The notes beneath the pieces were generated by a model, which saw only the letters and a list, made by a program, of their open reading frames with translations, was not told the DNA's origin and did no database searches. A DNA stretch of 64,000 nucleotides from positions 4,676,209 through 4,740,208 of the forward strand of contig NC_087065.1 of assembly GCF_963678635.1 (NCBI RefSeq). The letters run 5' to 3'. Within the stretch, counting starts at the first letter, position 1. Every line of letters starts with the position of its first letter. This document shows, in pieces, positions 1-13,000 of this stretch. A program made the position numbers and the translations under genes. This stretch comes from Symsagittifera roscoffensis. Its lineage: Eukaryota; Xenacoelomorpha; Acoela; Convolutidae.

Positions 1-84
1 GAACAGCAACCATTATCATCTCAGTTCAATCAACTGCAATCATCAGTTTTCAAATTTTTGAGCCAAAATTGATAAAAACTGAAG
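1..84 (+). promoter_or_regulatory. 5' leader of the ZFAND2B-like gene
   Basis: This is the sequence just upstream of the first ATG. It has no in-frame upstream ATG before position 85 and no clear TATA box. The start context is gaagATGG, with a purine at -3 and G at +4, which is favourable. The true transcription start may lie outside the window. Confidence 0.4.
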
Positions 85-1751
85 ATGGAAATCGGGACGC
101 ACTGCAATTTGTCAGAGTGTCATGCTCTGGACTTTCTGCCGATCAAGTGTGACGCGTGTTCTGGAGTGTTTTGCGAGCGACACATGCAGTATGAGAATCA
201 CAGGTGTCCAGTAGCACCGCACGAGAGAAGGGGTAGACAAGTTCCAGTCTGTCCTCTGTGTAATTGTCCAGTGCCTCTGGCTTCGTCTGATGAGTCTGTG
301 GATTTGGTGGTGGGTCGACATATTGACAACGACTGTCGCTCCCAGCCTGCGCTAGACAAGCGAAGTCAGGTAATAATCAATTTTTGATGTTCAGTTTTGG
401 TTGCAAAGAGGAGCTGAAAATTTACTCGCATATTGCCGGAAATTCCTCTGCTTCGAGTGAAAGTTTGAAAGCGTGAATTATTTTTGCAGTTGCATAATAA
501 AAATTCATATGGATACCGTTTTCTAACATTGAGTTAATACATTGAAAAGGTTAATCATACAAAGTTTCATGAATTTTAATCATTTTCATCATTATTTAAT
601 AGGTACGAGTAATTAAAGGCTACTTTTGCCCCTGATTTAGATCATTTTCATGGTAGTACCAGTAGTTTTTCTACTTGTTCATTTAAAATAATTTTAGTTC
701 GGATTTGTTTTTTACTACTCACGGATTTTTTACTTTTAAAAATGCACACTGGGTTGGAAAAAGACGTATTAAATCATGAACATTTTGTCAATTTTTTTTT
801 GAATTTATTAGGTGGCACGCTGTGTGGCGAAAGGGTGTCGCAAAAGAGATTTGACCTCGATCAAGTGTGGTCAGTGTGACATGACAGTTTGTATCAGGCA
901 CAGACTGCCAGAGGATCACGACTGCTCGCAACACAAAAGAGAGCAGAGGATACCCTCGAATATTAGACAGCAGCAGCTACAATCACACACTCCCAGCTGG
1001 CTTCATTCGGGTTTCAACTCTATCTCAAACGCGCTCTCATACTCCTCACATCAAGGTGACTGACTCAAGCTCCAGAGGTCTCGGTTTCGAATCCGGTGAT
1101 GGTCTGGGAGCCATTGATTTTTTTTTGAATTTTTATGTATAGATTTATTTTTTTCCCACGAAGTCGTGGCAATTTATACAAAGCTGCTACCGTTTTAGTC
1201 AGTTCATGCAATGAATGTTTATGCTTCGTGGTTTTGTTTCATTTTTTTTACGTGTGTTTGACCGTAATTAAATTCACTTGGCTAAAAATCGGTCGAGAAA
1301 GCCCTTCCTCGTTTTTCTCGTAATTGACTCGATTCACTAGTCGTTTTGTTAGTTTTAAAATGGATGATTCATTTCAGGGACAACTAACACATCTCGCACG
1401 GTATCTAACAGACCATCTTCGGCTAGAAGTGCAAACAGTGACAGAAACTCACAGAGACCTCTGACATCTCATCGGGACGTCTCGGTTGGCAACGCGGGCA
1501 TGTCTGAAAGCGAAGCCTTGCAGGCCGCCCTGGCTATGTCAGCCGCCAGTGCTTCCGAGACACCGTCAGGGGAAGAGGGAATCAACGGTCAAACTGACAA
1601 CGCCACTCAGGAGGAACTAGACAGACAGTTAGCCCTGATGATCCAACAGGAGCAGATGGAAATTGGCGCCAGTGAAACCAACAGACCTCGCATCACTGCA
1701 AACTCACCCGCCAATAATCATAGTAGTCACAACAACTGTTCTCTGATGTAG
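85..1751 (+). CDS. ZFAND2B: AN1-type zinc finger protein 2B-like (AIRAPL)
   Basis: Three exons, 85-369, 812-1055 and 1378-1751, join with GT-AG introns and matching phases (0, then 1) into 300 codons. The first AN1 finger has ligands C7, C12, C22, C25, C30, H33, H39, C41. The second has C99, C104, C114, C117, C122, H125, H131, C133. UIM-like acidic/Ala helices follow near residues 219-233 and 253-269, and the protein ends in Cys-Ser-Leu-Met, a CaaX prenylation box. This is the order and length of ZFAND2B/AIRAPL; ZFAND2A lacks the UIMs and CaaX box. Known members bind the proteasome and p97/VCP, and the lipid anchor holds them at the ER, where they act in quality control of secretory proteins and in arsenite stress. 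Methionine as the last residue predicts farnesylation. Introns are 442 and 322 bp. Exon 2 starts with a Val codon, which fits an internal exon. The join was made by eye. Confidence 0.93.
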
Positions 1752-1880
1752 TCAGAAACTAATTTGCATTCTACGTTAAAATTAATTTGAGTTTGTCCGA
1801 CCATGAAAATGACTCATTTTCACCAGTAGTTTAGTTCTATTATGACTTCAATCAAATAAAATTTGAATTTATTTGTAGTA
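1752..1880 (+). terminator. 3' UTR and polyadenylation signal of the ZFAND2B-like gene
   Basis: A canonical AATAAA lies at 1855-1860, about 105 bases after the stop codon. T-rich DNA follows, as expected of a cleavage and polyadenylation region. The exact cleavage site cannot be read. Confidence 0.65.
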
Positions 1881-2149
1881 ACCTTTTTTCTTCCTGTGTA
1901 CCAACTTTCTAATGAATTGAATTCAAGACTAAGTAAGATTATACCACTTTTTACTCGAGAAGAGCATTGAGTTTGCAATAGCGGAGATTGTAGCTTGTAG
2001 TAATAGACGACTTTTTCGCAGTTCAATTGCACATTTCAATGTGCAGTTCATACTCGAGATCGGGAGGATCGAATCCGGATGGTGCTAGCTGGTATAGTGT
2101 GAAAGCATATTCGAATCTGCAGTTGAAGTTTTTTTGCTGACATATGTGA

Positions 2150-2870
2150 TGTACACAATATTTTTACCATATAATAAGCCAGGGTATTGCAATCTGATAC
2201 TAGACTTTTCCCCGTAAAAACTTTTTTTCTCAAAATCTTCAATTTTATGATTTCCAAGTATAGCGGTACTAGTTTTACTGAGTGTGAGTGTAGTGGCTTA
2301 GATGTAGTACTGATAATAGAGATGCAAATGTTTTCAGAATAGATTAATTTTTTGTTCAATTTCAGTGTATTTTTGACAGTTTTTTATATTTTTACTTTCA
2401 ATTTCGAGCTGCGTAGATACAGTTAATAGTTTTGGTTTGTTAAAACGTTAAATACACTAGCAAGCTTGCGAGCGTAGTGTATTAGTACGAACCTTCTTTC
2501 CTTCCAACCTAACTCGCAAATAATAGAGTTCATTAAAAGTGTTAACTTATTTGTTGGCACCTTGGTATAATCAGGATCTGTAGCATTAGAAGTTTCAAAG
2601 CATCTGTTCTCTGCTTTGTTTCTGGATTATGAAGCGCTTGTGGCTGTGTTTTTTTTAGTAAATCAAGGCTATTTCTACTTTTTCTTTTAGAGCTGCTTTT
2701 TCGTCTTATGCTCGCTAGTATTTGAGAAGGGCAGCTTCGCCTCTGTGTTAGCCTTGTTATAAGCATGCAAAACGTTCTGATAATTATCTTTGTGATAAGC
2801 TAAGGTATTGCAACCTATTACTAGTTTCTTCCTGAAAATTTTCAAAAAATGGCTGAAAGTTGTGGTCATC
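2150..2870 (+). repeat. Two diverged fragments of a dispersed repeat
   Basis: The string GGTATTGCAATC...ACTAGACTTTT near 2180-2215, and a more diverged version near 2800-2835, match the start of each 2.4 kb tandem unit near 20,520, 22,925 and 25,355. The tandem unit is therefore a member of a dispersed family and not private to that locus. No coding capacity is visible. Confidence 0.55.
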
Positions 2871-3844
2871 CTTAAATCGTCATTCGTCATCCAACGAACA
2901 TTTTGAACATGCCTGCTTTTTGATGGCCTATTTTTACGAAATTATTATTTTGTTTGTTTGTGAAATGTCCAATTTACAGTACGCTTCCGTTTTTGCTTTG
3001 TTTTTAGTTTCTGTTTATTTGAGTTGAAAGGTTTCTAAACATTATTTGTCGGTTTAATGGCCTCAAATACATCGTTTATTGAGCATAGAAATAGTTTCTT
3101 CTATTTGTTTCAAGACAAAGATGGCTTAAAAACTATTTTGCTATGGAAATATTTTCTTTGTCTCAACGGTTGTCTGCTCAAAATTTGTCGGCTTTATGAC
3201 CGCCTCGTAATTTTTTTAATGCTCATTTAAGATTAATGTTTTTCCTTGGCATGTTTGTTCAACACGAACTATTCAAGACAAATTTGAAACAGAGAATAAA
3301 AATTTTGGAAAACAGTTATTTTGTTAATTACTTTTACAGCTAAATTGAAGTAAATGGAGTTTCATGTTGAAGCTAATGGAGTTTCATTTCAGCCCGAATT
3401 GTTCGTAAGTTCGGCCCTTTAAGTTTTGACGTTTAGGTTTGTAGCGCAAGTGGTGCGAACATCAGCGTTGCGTTTACGTGTTTATTTTAACTATTGGAGC
3501 TTGCAAAAAAGTTGTATCTACTGTCATCTCAGTCTAGAAGTATTCTATTTTAGAACAGTTTTTTTATTTTAGCTATTGACAAGAACACTCCTGTAGTATA
3601 ACATGAGTCAAATTTTCTAGCCAATGTCGCTTTTTTGTGTAAAGTTGCTTTTTTCAGTTTCCTGATATTCTTAACTATCCGTGTTTCCTACTCGCTTGTT
3701 TTGCAATTTCCTAACTGCTAGGTATTCGGTTTGACAGTGTGATAACTACTTCAATCAATACGGCGATTGAGTCAGTAGAAAAGTTATATCACTCACCTTC
3801 TGGAAATTTCTTCAATAAATCTCTTAGTCGGTTAATTTAAGTTT
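2871..3844. other. Intergenic DNA, nothing recognised
   Basis: AT-rich sequence with stops in all frames. No coding, RNA or repeat structure was recognised. Confidence 0.5.
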
Positions 3845-3852
3845 AACCTAGG

Positions 3853-4069
3853 GGCTCTTTTTCCTTTCCCCCCCACCTGCAAATTTTTACATTTGAAGTT
3901 ACTGTTCACATTGTTCGATTGTCATGAAAATTGACATGTGAACTAATTAGGCAATGACAAACACATTTGGTCTTCATAATTAACCTTCTAAAACCACTCG
4001 TTAGACCATAAAAATAATGTTTGAGTGCGGTGGGGGGGGGGGGGGGGGGGGGTATTAGCAAAAAGAGCC
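3853..4069. mobile_element. Non-autonomous DNA transposon (GGCTCTTTT family), copy 1
   Basis: The element starts GGCTCTTTTTCC and ends in the inverted AAAAAGAGCC. It is flanked by a perfect 8-bp direct repeat, AACCTAGG, at 3845-3852 and 4070-4077. At 217 bp it is nearly the size of copy 2 at 4363-4577. C-rich and G-rich tracts lie just inside the ends, including a G run at 4032-4052. An 8-bp target duplication is usual for hAT and Merlin transposons; the source transposase is not in the window. Confidence 0.82.
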
Positions 4070-4362
4070 AACCTAGGTTTTTAAGACCCACGAACGTAGA
4101 GAGTACTCTTACAAAGGTCTTGTTGATTTTTTTTTTGGAAAAATCTAAATTTTCTCACGCTCCTTTTAATTTTTTGATTTTTGTTCTTTTTTAAGTTCAG
4201 TTGATATCTTTTGATAAAGTGAAATCAAAGACTAACATCCAACAGCAAAAGTGTAAAGGTAATGAAAAACGTGATCGACTTCTAGTTTTGAAAGTGATTT
4301 TTATTTTTCAGATTTACCAGCGGATTAAATATTTACCTATTGCTCCAGTTTTCTCAATTGGG

Positions 4363-4577
4363 GGCTCTTTTCCAGTTCCCCCCTTTCAAAATACCGAGTT
4401 TTATGTTTGTTTTACGTGTTATTACGGCTAAATGCGTGATGTTACGCGGTAAAGTATGAAGAGCAAATCTGTTCAGAATTGTCGATTTGTTCACCACGCC
4501 AAATTTCAATGCATTATGACAACGTTAAAACGACTTTTCAAAATTGAATTTGAAAGGGGGGGAACTGGAAAAGAGCC
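4363..4577. mobile_element. Non-autonomous DNA transposon (GGCTCTTTT family), copy 2
   Basis: Terminal inverted repeats of about 35 bp are almost perfect: GGCTCTTTTCCAGTTCCC at the left, and its complement at 4543-4577. A perfect 8-bp target duplication, CAATTGGG, lies at 4355-4362 and 4578-4585. The length is 215 bp with no coding capacity. The better preserved arms suggest it is younger than copy 1. Confidence 0.88.
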
Positions 4578-4585
4578 CAATTGGG

Positions 4586-5045
4586 TTAACTTTATCAAAA
4601 GTATCCATCAAAAACGTTCAGAAGTTCAAAGTAACTTTGAAGCCATACCTTTATTAAAATTCAATATGTGATTTTTTTTTAAAACAAGACTTTTTCTATT
4701 TCTTTGCGTTCAAGGCTCTTTTCCAACTGTCTGTTTAATATGTTTTATTTTTCTAATTATCTTTCTTTTGTTGACGAAGTGCAGCTTCCAATCAGTGTGT
4801 TGTTTGAGTTATTGTTTATTTAGAACTGTGCGCGATTGCTCATTTTCATTTGAGCTTGGGAAGATTAAAATGGTAAAACTTTGAACCCAAGTAATGATAT
4901 CGAGCGTATTGGAGTTATCAGCTTGTTTTTGAGCTGTAATATTACACTTAATTATTTTACTTTACTTTTTTTTATTTTGAGTACTGAAGCCGTTAAGGCA
5001 AATTACTGACACGCAAAAGAGTGGGTCGAATTCCATAAAACTAGA
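4586..5045. other. Intergenic DNA with one isolated transposon end
   Basis: A lone left end of the same family (GGCTCTTTTCCAACTG) begins at 4714, and no matching right end was seen. Nothing else was recognised. Confidence 0.4.
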
Positions 5046-5209
5046 CAAGTGAGGCTTTATTCGTTTTTTGAAGCTTTTTTCATTACTTTTTTTTTCCAAT
5101 TGTCTTATGTTTCTTCGTAATAAAGCTAATCGCTTTGCATCTGCGCCCTGAAATAAAAAGACATTTCACAGATGCCATTTCACCATTTTCATAAAGCTAG
5201 CCTCACTTG
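5046..5209. mobile_element. Small fold-back element (MITE-like)
   Basis: CAAGTGAGGCTTTAT at 5046-5060 is repeated inverted, with a 3-bp insertion, at the right end (ATAAAGCTAGCCTCACTTG, 5191-5209). A second nested inverted pair, GCATCTG/CAGATGC, lies inside. The 164 bp unit could fold into one hairpin. No clear target duplication was found, so the superfamily is unknown. Confidence 0.6.
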
Positions 5210-6176
5210 AATAATAAAACACTAATGATGTGGTCGTTTATTTTGGAAAGCTGTAGAAAAGAATGTGACTAGCAATTTAATGACCTAAAACAGTCGTTCT
5301 GTATTTTGCTCGAAATTGTTTTATGGGCTAATTCAATGCTTGGTTGCTCTTTCTAAAATTTTGATTGCAGCTTCTGAAATGTTTTTTTTTATTCAACAGT
5401 AATCGATTTTTTTTTACTTCCTGGATGTGATCAAAATTTTGCCTGCTTGTTTTCTTTTTAATTCGTCACAAAAGCGAAGCATGTGTACGATGCAACATTT
5501 TTCCAATCTTAGTCGCAAATAGAAGTGCTGATTTGGTGACTCTTTCAGTATACTTTTAATCATCAGCAGTTCAACTGTAGCTGCTTCGTTGGTAGCTCTT
5601 GTTAGTAAAATTTCAAGCGATTGTGACGCAGATGCAAGATTGCGAGACTCCTAATCGATAGGTCGGAAATTCCAGTTCGGAACTTTGCAATAGTGTTTTT
5701 TTTTGTATTTGATGGCGCTTTTGCTGAATAGCATTGGTTTTTTTAATAGCACCTGTAGCCGCTTCGTTGGTAGCTTTTGTTACTTACGATTCCAGCGAGC
5801 GTATGTGAGACTCCTAAGCTTGCCGTTTTCTCGCTTGTTTTTGCGAAGTGCTGCTTCGTCTCTTTGTCGAATGTTCGAGCTTGACTTCTTTAAAAAGTGC
5901 AAACCCAGTAATTGTCTTTTGCATCTTGAGACAAAATGGTCAGTCGACAAAATCATCTAAATGAAGGAACAAATTGAAGAGTTTCAACATGGTTAGAATT
6001 ACTCAGTGAAGAAGCAGAAAATGGATGATTTTGTTTCTGGTACGTTCAAGTAAAATTAGTGTGCGCAGCTACTTTACGCATCCAAATTAACTGGAGCCCT
6101 GCAAGTGGTTCGGAATTGTGCTTATCTGCTGCTTCTTATATCCTTTGACTGTTCTCGATTTTGATTGCAGTATGCA
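5210..6176. other. Intergenic DNA with a local duplication
   Basis: A segment with CTTCGTTGGTAGCT near 5580-5660 recurs near 5755-5830, about 177 bp away, so a local duplication has occurred. Part of it (GACTCCTAATCGATAGG) vaguely resembles the 3' half of a tRNA but does not fold as one. No gene is visible. Confidence 0.4.
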
Positions 6177-6765
6177 CAGTGCTGATTTGAATTATCCATC
6201 AAAACACTAAATTAGAAATTCAAAACGCGTTTTTCTCAAATTAGGTTGATTTTAGGTAAAAAATGATGAAGAAAAAACTTGGTAATACTTTCAGCAAAAT
6301 TAATATGGCAATTTGTTTTGCGAAATTCGGGTACAATTTTTAACCTCAAAAATGGATCCGTTTTTTTTATGTGAATTTTAAGAACGGTGTTTTCTCCAGG
6401 CCTTTTTTTGACTGTTTTTTCAAAATTTTGCCTGCGGCGCAGAAATTTTGGCTAAAACAACAGGGACTAAACTGTGCGTAGGGAGAGCTCCAAAAATCAA
6501 TTCGGTCGACCTAAAAAAAAAGTCGACAAAATTTGGAAAAATTTTGAAAATCCGCCCCCCCCTCCTCGAGAAAATCCTAGATCCGCCCCTGGTACGCTCT
6601 ATTAATTTTTTTTTGATAGAAAAAAATAGGTCGTATTTAACTCATAAAACACCAAGTTCTTATTTAAGAACAATTTAAAACAAATTGGATATTTTTTTCG
6701 AGAGTATACCGTTCTTAAAGTTTGTTGGGCTACATACGAGGCTCATTTTCATATATATATGACAG
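6177..6765. mobile_element. Truncated copy of the CAGTGCTGATTT element, with an insertion
   Basis: The left end (CAGTGCTGATTTGAATTATC) and the following ~190 bp match the elements at 32,775-34,204. Homology resumes near 6605 and stops near 6765 at the middle of the full element, so the right half is missing. About 200 bp of different sequence lies between 6390 and 6595; it ends ATCCTAGATCCGCCCCTG and belongs to another repeat family also seen near 15,180 and 43,710. Confidence 0.6.
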
Positions 6766-7002
6766 TGTTCGACCAAGTGAGGTTCTGCTTCGCTTGCTCA
6801 CAAATTTAAAAAAAAATAGGAAATTGTCTAGGTAGTAAAATTATATATTTTCTCTTCCCTAAGTTCAGCTTGGTTCATGCTGAAAGAATTCTTGGTTTCG
6901 AGCTTTTTCCAAGTTTACTTCTATTTTTGTTCATTAGTCATCAGGAATGTTGTTCAGCGTTGCAGTTGGTTCAGTTCATTTCAATCTAAGACTTTTCATT
7001 GG
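6766..7002. other. Possible 3' flank of the minus-strand gene
   Basis: This AT-rich DNA lies directly after the stop codon of the minus-strand gene (7003-7005) and should hold its 3' UTR. I could not assign a polyadenylation signal with confidence. Confidence 0.3.
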
Positions 7003-10000
7003 TCAGTTAAGAGAGTGTCTCCTGTTCTGCACGAGATTGTGGAAGTTGGCACCCAGGCTCTGTAGGAACAGAATGATACTGGACTCCACTTTGCGGATGA
7101 CGAATGTGCATAGGAAGTAGTCCAAACCCAAAACACTCCCCACCAGCAGCACACCCCCTCCGCCCCCACCTCCACTAGCCATCCCCCCAATTTTGCTTCT
7201 GTCCTGACTTCTTTCTAAAATCAGACCAAGTTAACATCCCCCCCAAAAAAAACATTAGAAGAAAGAGGAGGTTAACTTGGACCTAAGTTGAATTCTATCG
7301 CCAATCAGAATTGAGTTTTTCACTTGCAGCGCTTACAAAGTTTAATTTCATTTGAATGCTGGGGTGGAAAATATTAACATGGTCCCTAAACACCTTGATT
7401 TTTCTTTGTGTTTAAGCGCAAAACCCCAAGTAAGCTAACGACCTATGCTCTTACACAATTAAATTCATTTCGATGTAAAAATTCAGTTTTTAATTTTTGA
7501 CATATTTTGCACTTTTTTTTAATATTCGGTTTAGCGATTTAAAAAGCGATTTATTTCAAAATTAATCTAATCAATCAAAATGATGTTAGGGTGATAAATT
7601 TTGAAAATTTTGGATGTAAATAGGTAGCATATGCTTCAAATCTTGAGTAACAATGGTCTTTTCAGGTTGGCTTGCCTTTTTGTTTTCACCCTGGTAAAAA
7701 AACCTATCAAGAATAATAGCTTTTTTTGCTGAGTTCTCAAGACAAATTTTTTTACGAAACAGTAATTAGTAACATTCCGGAACAATAGATCAATGGTTAT
7801 ATTCAAGTAGTGCCACACAACTACAACCTCGATGATTGTATAGATAATTCCAAATTGTTGGCAACATCGGCGATATCGAGCAATTTGTTTGATCAAAAAC
7901 TATAGCATTTTATTTTTTCAGCAACTGTTTTTTTCGTGTGCAAAACCTGCAACCTGACGTCGAAATGAGCAATTTTAATTAAACTACCTTCAGTCAAATT
8001 CGTTTTCCAAAACGATACAGTCAACAATTTGGCATTAACTATATAGCCTTTAACAAATTTATCGGACAAAGTCTTAAAATTTTAACATAATTTTGGCCTT
8101 CAAGCTGAAACTTATAAGAAATAGTTCTTTGAAGTTTCACGCTTGTCGTTTTGTCGGCGTTTTATGTTTTCTTTTCTTTTGAAAAATTGCATATCAGATT
8201 GCTGCTGAACGAACACTGTTTTGAAGTTATAACAAGTAGCAAAAAGTTGTAACAGACAGAATAAATTAAATAGAGCAGTCTGCCACTTTTGAGCAATTTT
8301 GCATGCAAATTTGAATTTTTAGGCGACCTTGACACATTAAATTTTATCAGAAAAACTAGCTTTTGAATGTAAAAGCTGCATGAATTAGGACAATTGCTCT
8401 TTTCAATTAATTGTGTCTGCTCCAACTTCTTGCATTTCTAATATTTAAAAAAACTGACCTCTGAAAAAGCATTTTTTTATTTGCTCTTTTGACAGTTCAA
8501 ATGCAAATTTTGAAAACTCGTATATTTCAAGCCAAATTTTTGTTGGTAATATTTTTTGGCTAACGAATCTGAGCAAAATGGATAAAACTAAAACTGCTCA
8601 TTTTGACGTCGAATTTTTGTTTTATACTGATTTTCATCCGAAAACACCGATTAAGTCCCTCATAGGCGATAGACCGGACAGGCGAAAATGAAAATCAGCC
8701 AATCAGATTCCAAAATTTGGAAAGAAAGCGAGAAAATCTCAAAGAAAGTACTTTTTCCAGGGACTTGATTTTATTATTGGCAGGAGAAATGGCAAAATTA
8801 TGCGAAATTTTCAATTTGTCACTGACCGCCCGCGAATTGGAACAAAGTTTCAAGGGTTTCATAAAAGAAGCAGAAATATTCTTCATTGAATTCCTTTTAG
8901 CTGAGCGGCAATTGAATCATTTTAATAATTCACTGTGGGTCTTTTTTCATTGTGGCTGTGTTTGGTTTCGGTCCTTCGCCAATGAGTCCTTCGCCCATGA
9001 AAAAGCTCCCGAAAAAATTGTGTCTAAAAACGGATTCAATGAGCAATTTAAGGTAAACTACCTTCAGTCAAATTCGTTTTCCAAAAAGGATACAGCCAAT
9101 AATTTGGCATCAACTATATAGCCTTTAACAATTTTATCGGACAAAGTCTTAATTTTTTGAAACAGTTTTGGCCTACAAGCTGAAACTTATTAGGAATAGT
9201 TCTTTCAAGTTCAACGTTTGCCTTTTTGTCGGCATTTTATGTTTTCTTTTCTTTTAAAAAACAGCATGTCGGATTGTTGCAGCATAAAAACTGTTGTGAA
9301 GCTGTAATAAACTAGCTAAAAGTTGGAACAGACAGAATTAATTGCATAGAGCAGTCTGCCACTTTCGAGCAATTTTGCATGCAAATTTGAGTTTTAGGCG
9401 ACCTTGACATAATATGTTTTCTCTGAAAAACTAGCTTTTGAATTAAAAGCTGCATGAATTAGTACAATTGAACTTTTAATTTAATTGTGTCCAACTTTCT
9501 GCATCTCTATATTAAAAAAAAAACTGACCTCCGAAAAAGCTTTTTTATTTATTTGCTAGTTTGACAATTTAAATGCAATTTTGAAACTTCAGTTGTATGG
9601 GTAATGCCAATCTGTATCTGAAACGAATCCATTAAAAAAAGCACTAACCATGCTAAGAGAGAATTTTTGCGAGCCTATTCGGTCCATGAAATAAACTGAA
9701 ATATTTCAGCGTTTCATAGCATTAAAACAAGCTTGCTTAGAAAAACTGAAAATTTTTGCCAACCGATTCGGCCCACGGAATAACTTGAAATATTTCAAAG
9801 TTTCATAGCTTGAATAGCTTGCTAAGAAAAACTTGCATTTTGCGATGCAAATCAGTTTATGGAATAACTTGAAAATTTTTCAAAGCTTAATGGCTTTATG
9901 TAACTTACTAAGAAAGTTTTGAATTTTTCGCTGACTGATTCGCTCTTTGAAACAACGTGAATTTTTTCAAAGTTTTTTTGCTTTAATATCTTGCCTAGAA

Positions 10001-13000
10001 AAAGCTAACTTCTTTCGCGAATTGATTTTGATGCTAAGAAAAGAAAATTTTGCGAACCCATTTGGTCCATAACATAAACTGAAATATTTCGACGTTTCAG
10101 CTTAAATAGCTTGCTTCGAAAAATTTTTTTTTCGCGAACCAGTTCGTTCTACGAAATAAGTCACAAAGAAATTTTTGAAAATCAAAGTTTCCTATCATGA
10201 AAAGTTTCATAGCATGAATAGTTTGCTTAGAAAATTTGAAGCATTTTTCGAACTGATTCAGTCTATGAAATAACTTGAAACAATTCAACTTTTCATAGCT
10301 TTAAAACCTTACTTAGAAAATATTAAAATGTTCGCAAACCTAATCTGTCTTTGAATTAACTTGGAAAATCTTCAAAGTTTTGTAGCTTGAATAGCTACCT
10401 TAGAAAATTTGAAGCATCTTGCGAAATGATTCAGTCTATGAAATAACTTGAAACAATTCAAATTTTCATAGCTTTAAAAGCTTACTTAGAAAAATTTAAA
10501 TTGTTCGCAAACCTAATCTGTCTATGAATTAACTTGAATTAAGCTTGATTAATTTTTTTTCGTGAACTGACTCGTTTCATTAAATATTATAAATTATGTC
10601 AAAGGCTCATAGCTAAAATAGCTCTCTTAGAAACACTTATTCATTTCGCAATCCGGTTCGCTTTATGAAATGACTTGAAATATTTCAGTGTTTTATAGCT
10701 TAAATAGCTTGCTTTGGAAAATTTCAACTTTTGACAAAACGATTTGATCTATGAAACCGCTTGGATTTTTTAGAAAAACTATTTTCTAAGAACGAACTCA
10801 GAAAAAATACAATTTTTCATAGCTATAATAGCTTGGTTAAGTAAAACTTAAATTTTTTGTGGTCTGCCTTGCTCTATGAAACGTTTTTATTTTATTCTAA
10901 AGTTTCCGCACTCGATTAGCTTGCTTAGAAGACTTGAATTTTTACAAAACGTTTTGGTCTAAACAACTCGAAACATTTCAATTGTTTATAGCTTCAATAA
11001 CTTGCTGCAGTAAAACGTAAGTGTTTTTGCTATCCGATTAACTTCATGAAAAAACTTGAATTATTTTGAAGTTGAATAACTTGAACTATTTTAAAGTTTC
11101 ATAAACTAAATAGCTGCTGAAAAAACCTATTTTTTGCCAATTGATTGGCTCTTTGCGATGATCTGAAAATTTTCAAAAGTTGCCTAGCTTGAATACTAGG
11201 AAAATCACTTTTCGCAAAACGATTCGATCTAAGAAACAATATGGAAAAATTTCAAAGTTATATGGCCTAAATAAATTGCTCAGAAAAACTTGTTTTTCCG
11301 CGAAATGATTCGATTTGTAAAATAACTTAAACATTTCAGTTTCATAGCTTGATTAGCTTGAAAAACATTCACTTTACAAAAACCGAAAAGTTCTATGAAG
11401 TAACTCAACATTTTTCTTGGTTCACTGAGTGCAAAAGAAAACTTCATTTTTTTCGCTATCCCATTCTCTGCATAAAAACTTTTTGAAACTAATTTCAGGA
11501 AACTAATTCAGTTTGTGAAACTAATTCAGTTGTTAAAAACTGAACTTTTTGCGAACTAATTGTCCATAAAGTAAGTTGAAACAGTTCGAAGTTTCCTAGC
11601 TTGAATAGCTTGCTTAGAAAATTTCAATTTTTTTATGCTTCGATTTGATCTACGAGTTTAATAGAAATGTTTCACAGCCTGAATAGCTTGCTTAGTAAAA
11701 CTTAATTTTGTTCAAAATGGAAACAGTCGATGAAGCAGCTTGTAATGTTTCATAGCTGGTGGGACAGTTTGCTCAAGAAAACATAACCTTTCAGCAAACC
11801 GATTCGGTGCAAGAAATAAGTTGAAGCTTTTCAAAGACTAAGCCTAATAGGTAGCAAAGCAAAACTTGTTTGTTTTGCTAATCACTTTGATCTATGATTT
11901 ATTTCTTAGTCCATCGCTTGATTGGCTCCAAAAGAAAAACTTGAAGTTGACTTTATGAAAAATTTTTAAATGTTTCGAAGCTTTATCGGTTGAATGGCTT
12001 CAGCAAAAAATTTTAATTATTCGTTATCTGATTCGTCTGAGTTTGTTTCAAAGACTCATAGCATGAACAGCTTGCTTAGAAAACTTGGAAATTTTCTAAT
12101 TTGATCTATGGAAGCACTTTTATTTCAAGTATTTGAAAAATTTATTGGTTGAATGGTGCAATAAACAAAATTCACTTCTTTCGCTATTCGATTGCTTTCA
12201 AAAGATAAGTTGAAAAAAAATCAGAACTTGAATAGATTAAGAAAACTTTTTGCTCACTGATTGCTCTATGAATCAAACTATAAGTTTTCCTTTCTTGAAT
12301 AGCTTGCATGGAAAACTTCAGTTTGTTTTTTCAAATTGATTTGCTCTAACAAACAAATTGAATTGTTTCATTTTCATAGCTTGCTTAGAAAAATTTTAAT
12401 TTTTCGCGAAGCCAGTCAGTCTATGAAAATTTAAATTTTAATAGAAGTGTTATTTTTCGCGGATTGATTCGTTCTAAACTATTCAAATTTTCGTCGGTTA
12501 AATGGCTTTAAATTGTAAAATAACTTTTTGCCAACCAATTTGCTTTGTTTCAAAGTTTCTTAGCTTAAACCGATTTGGTCTATGAAAAAAAATAATTTCG
12601 TCGGCTGAATGGCTGCAATAGAAAAAACAGCAATTTTGTGCTATCCGATATCCTTTATGAAATAATTAAAATTATTCAGATTCGTCAATTGAAATGCCCA
12701 AATAGTAAACTTAAAAATTTTGACATTCAATTCACACTGAAAAAATTCAAAACTAAAAAGTTCATTTTTTTGCCGACCGATTTGCTCCATGAAAAAAGTT
12801 GAAAAGTTTTAAAGTTTTCGCTCAATAGCTTGCGTAGAAAAACTTGAATCTGTTGCAATCCTGTTTTCTCCTTAGAAACTTTTGAAATAGCTTACAAAGA
12901 GAAACCTAAGTTTTTGCCGACTGATTCGCTCCATAAAACAACTTGAACTATTTCAATGTTTCATCGCTTGAATAGCTTCCTTAGAAAATAAAGTTTCGCT

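Noticed and set aside
986-1115. Possible tRNA overlapping exon 2 and intron 2 of the ZFAND2B-like gene
   Set aside because: CTCCCAG (986-992) and CTGGGAG (1,106-1,112) are complementary and a box-B-like GGTTTCGAATCC lies near 1,081, but the T-arm is too far from the acceptor strand and the span of about 130 bases does not fold as a cloverleaf.
2040-2085. Box-B-like GGATCGAATCC suggesting a tRNA or SINE
   Set aside because: No box A at a suitable distance and no cloverleaf could be drawn.
8717-9121. 134-codon open frame as a gene
   Set aside because: It runs from unique DNA into a diverged noncoding duplication, has no recognised domain and no splice or codon support.
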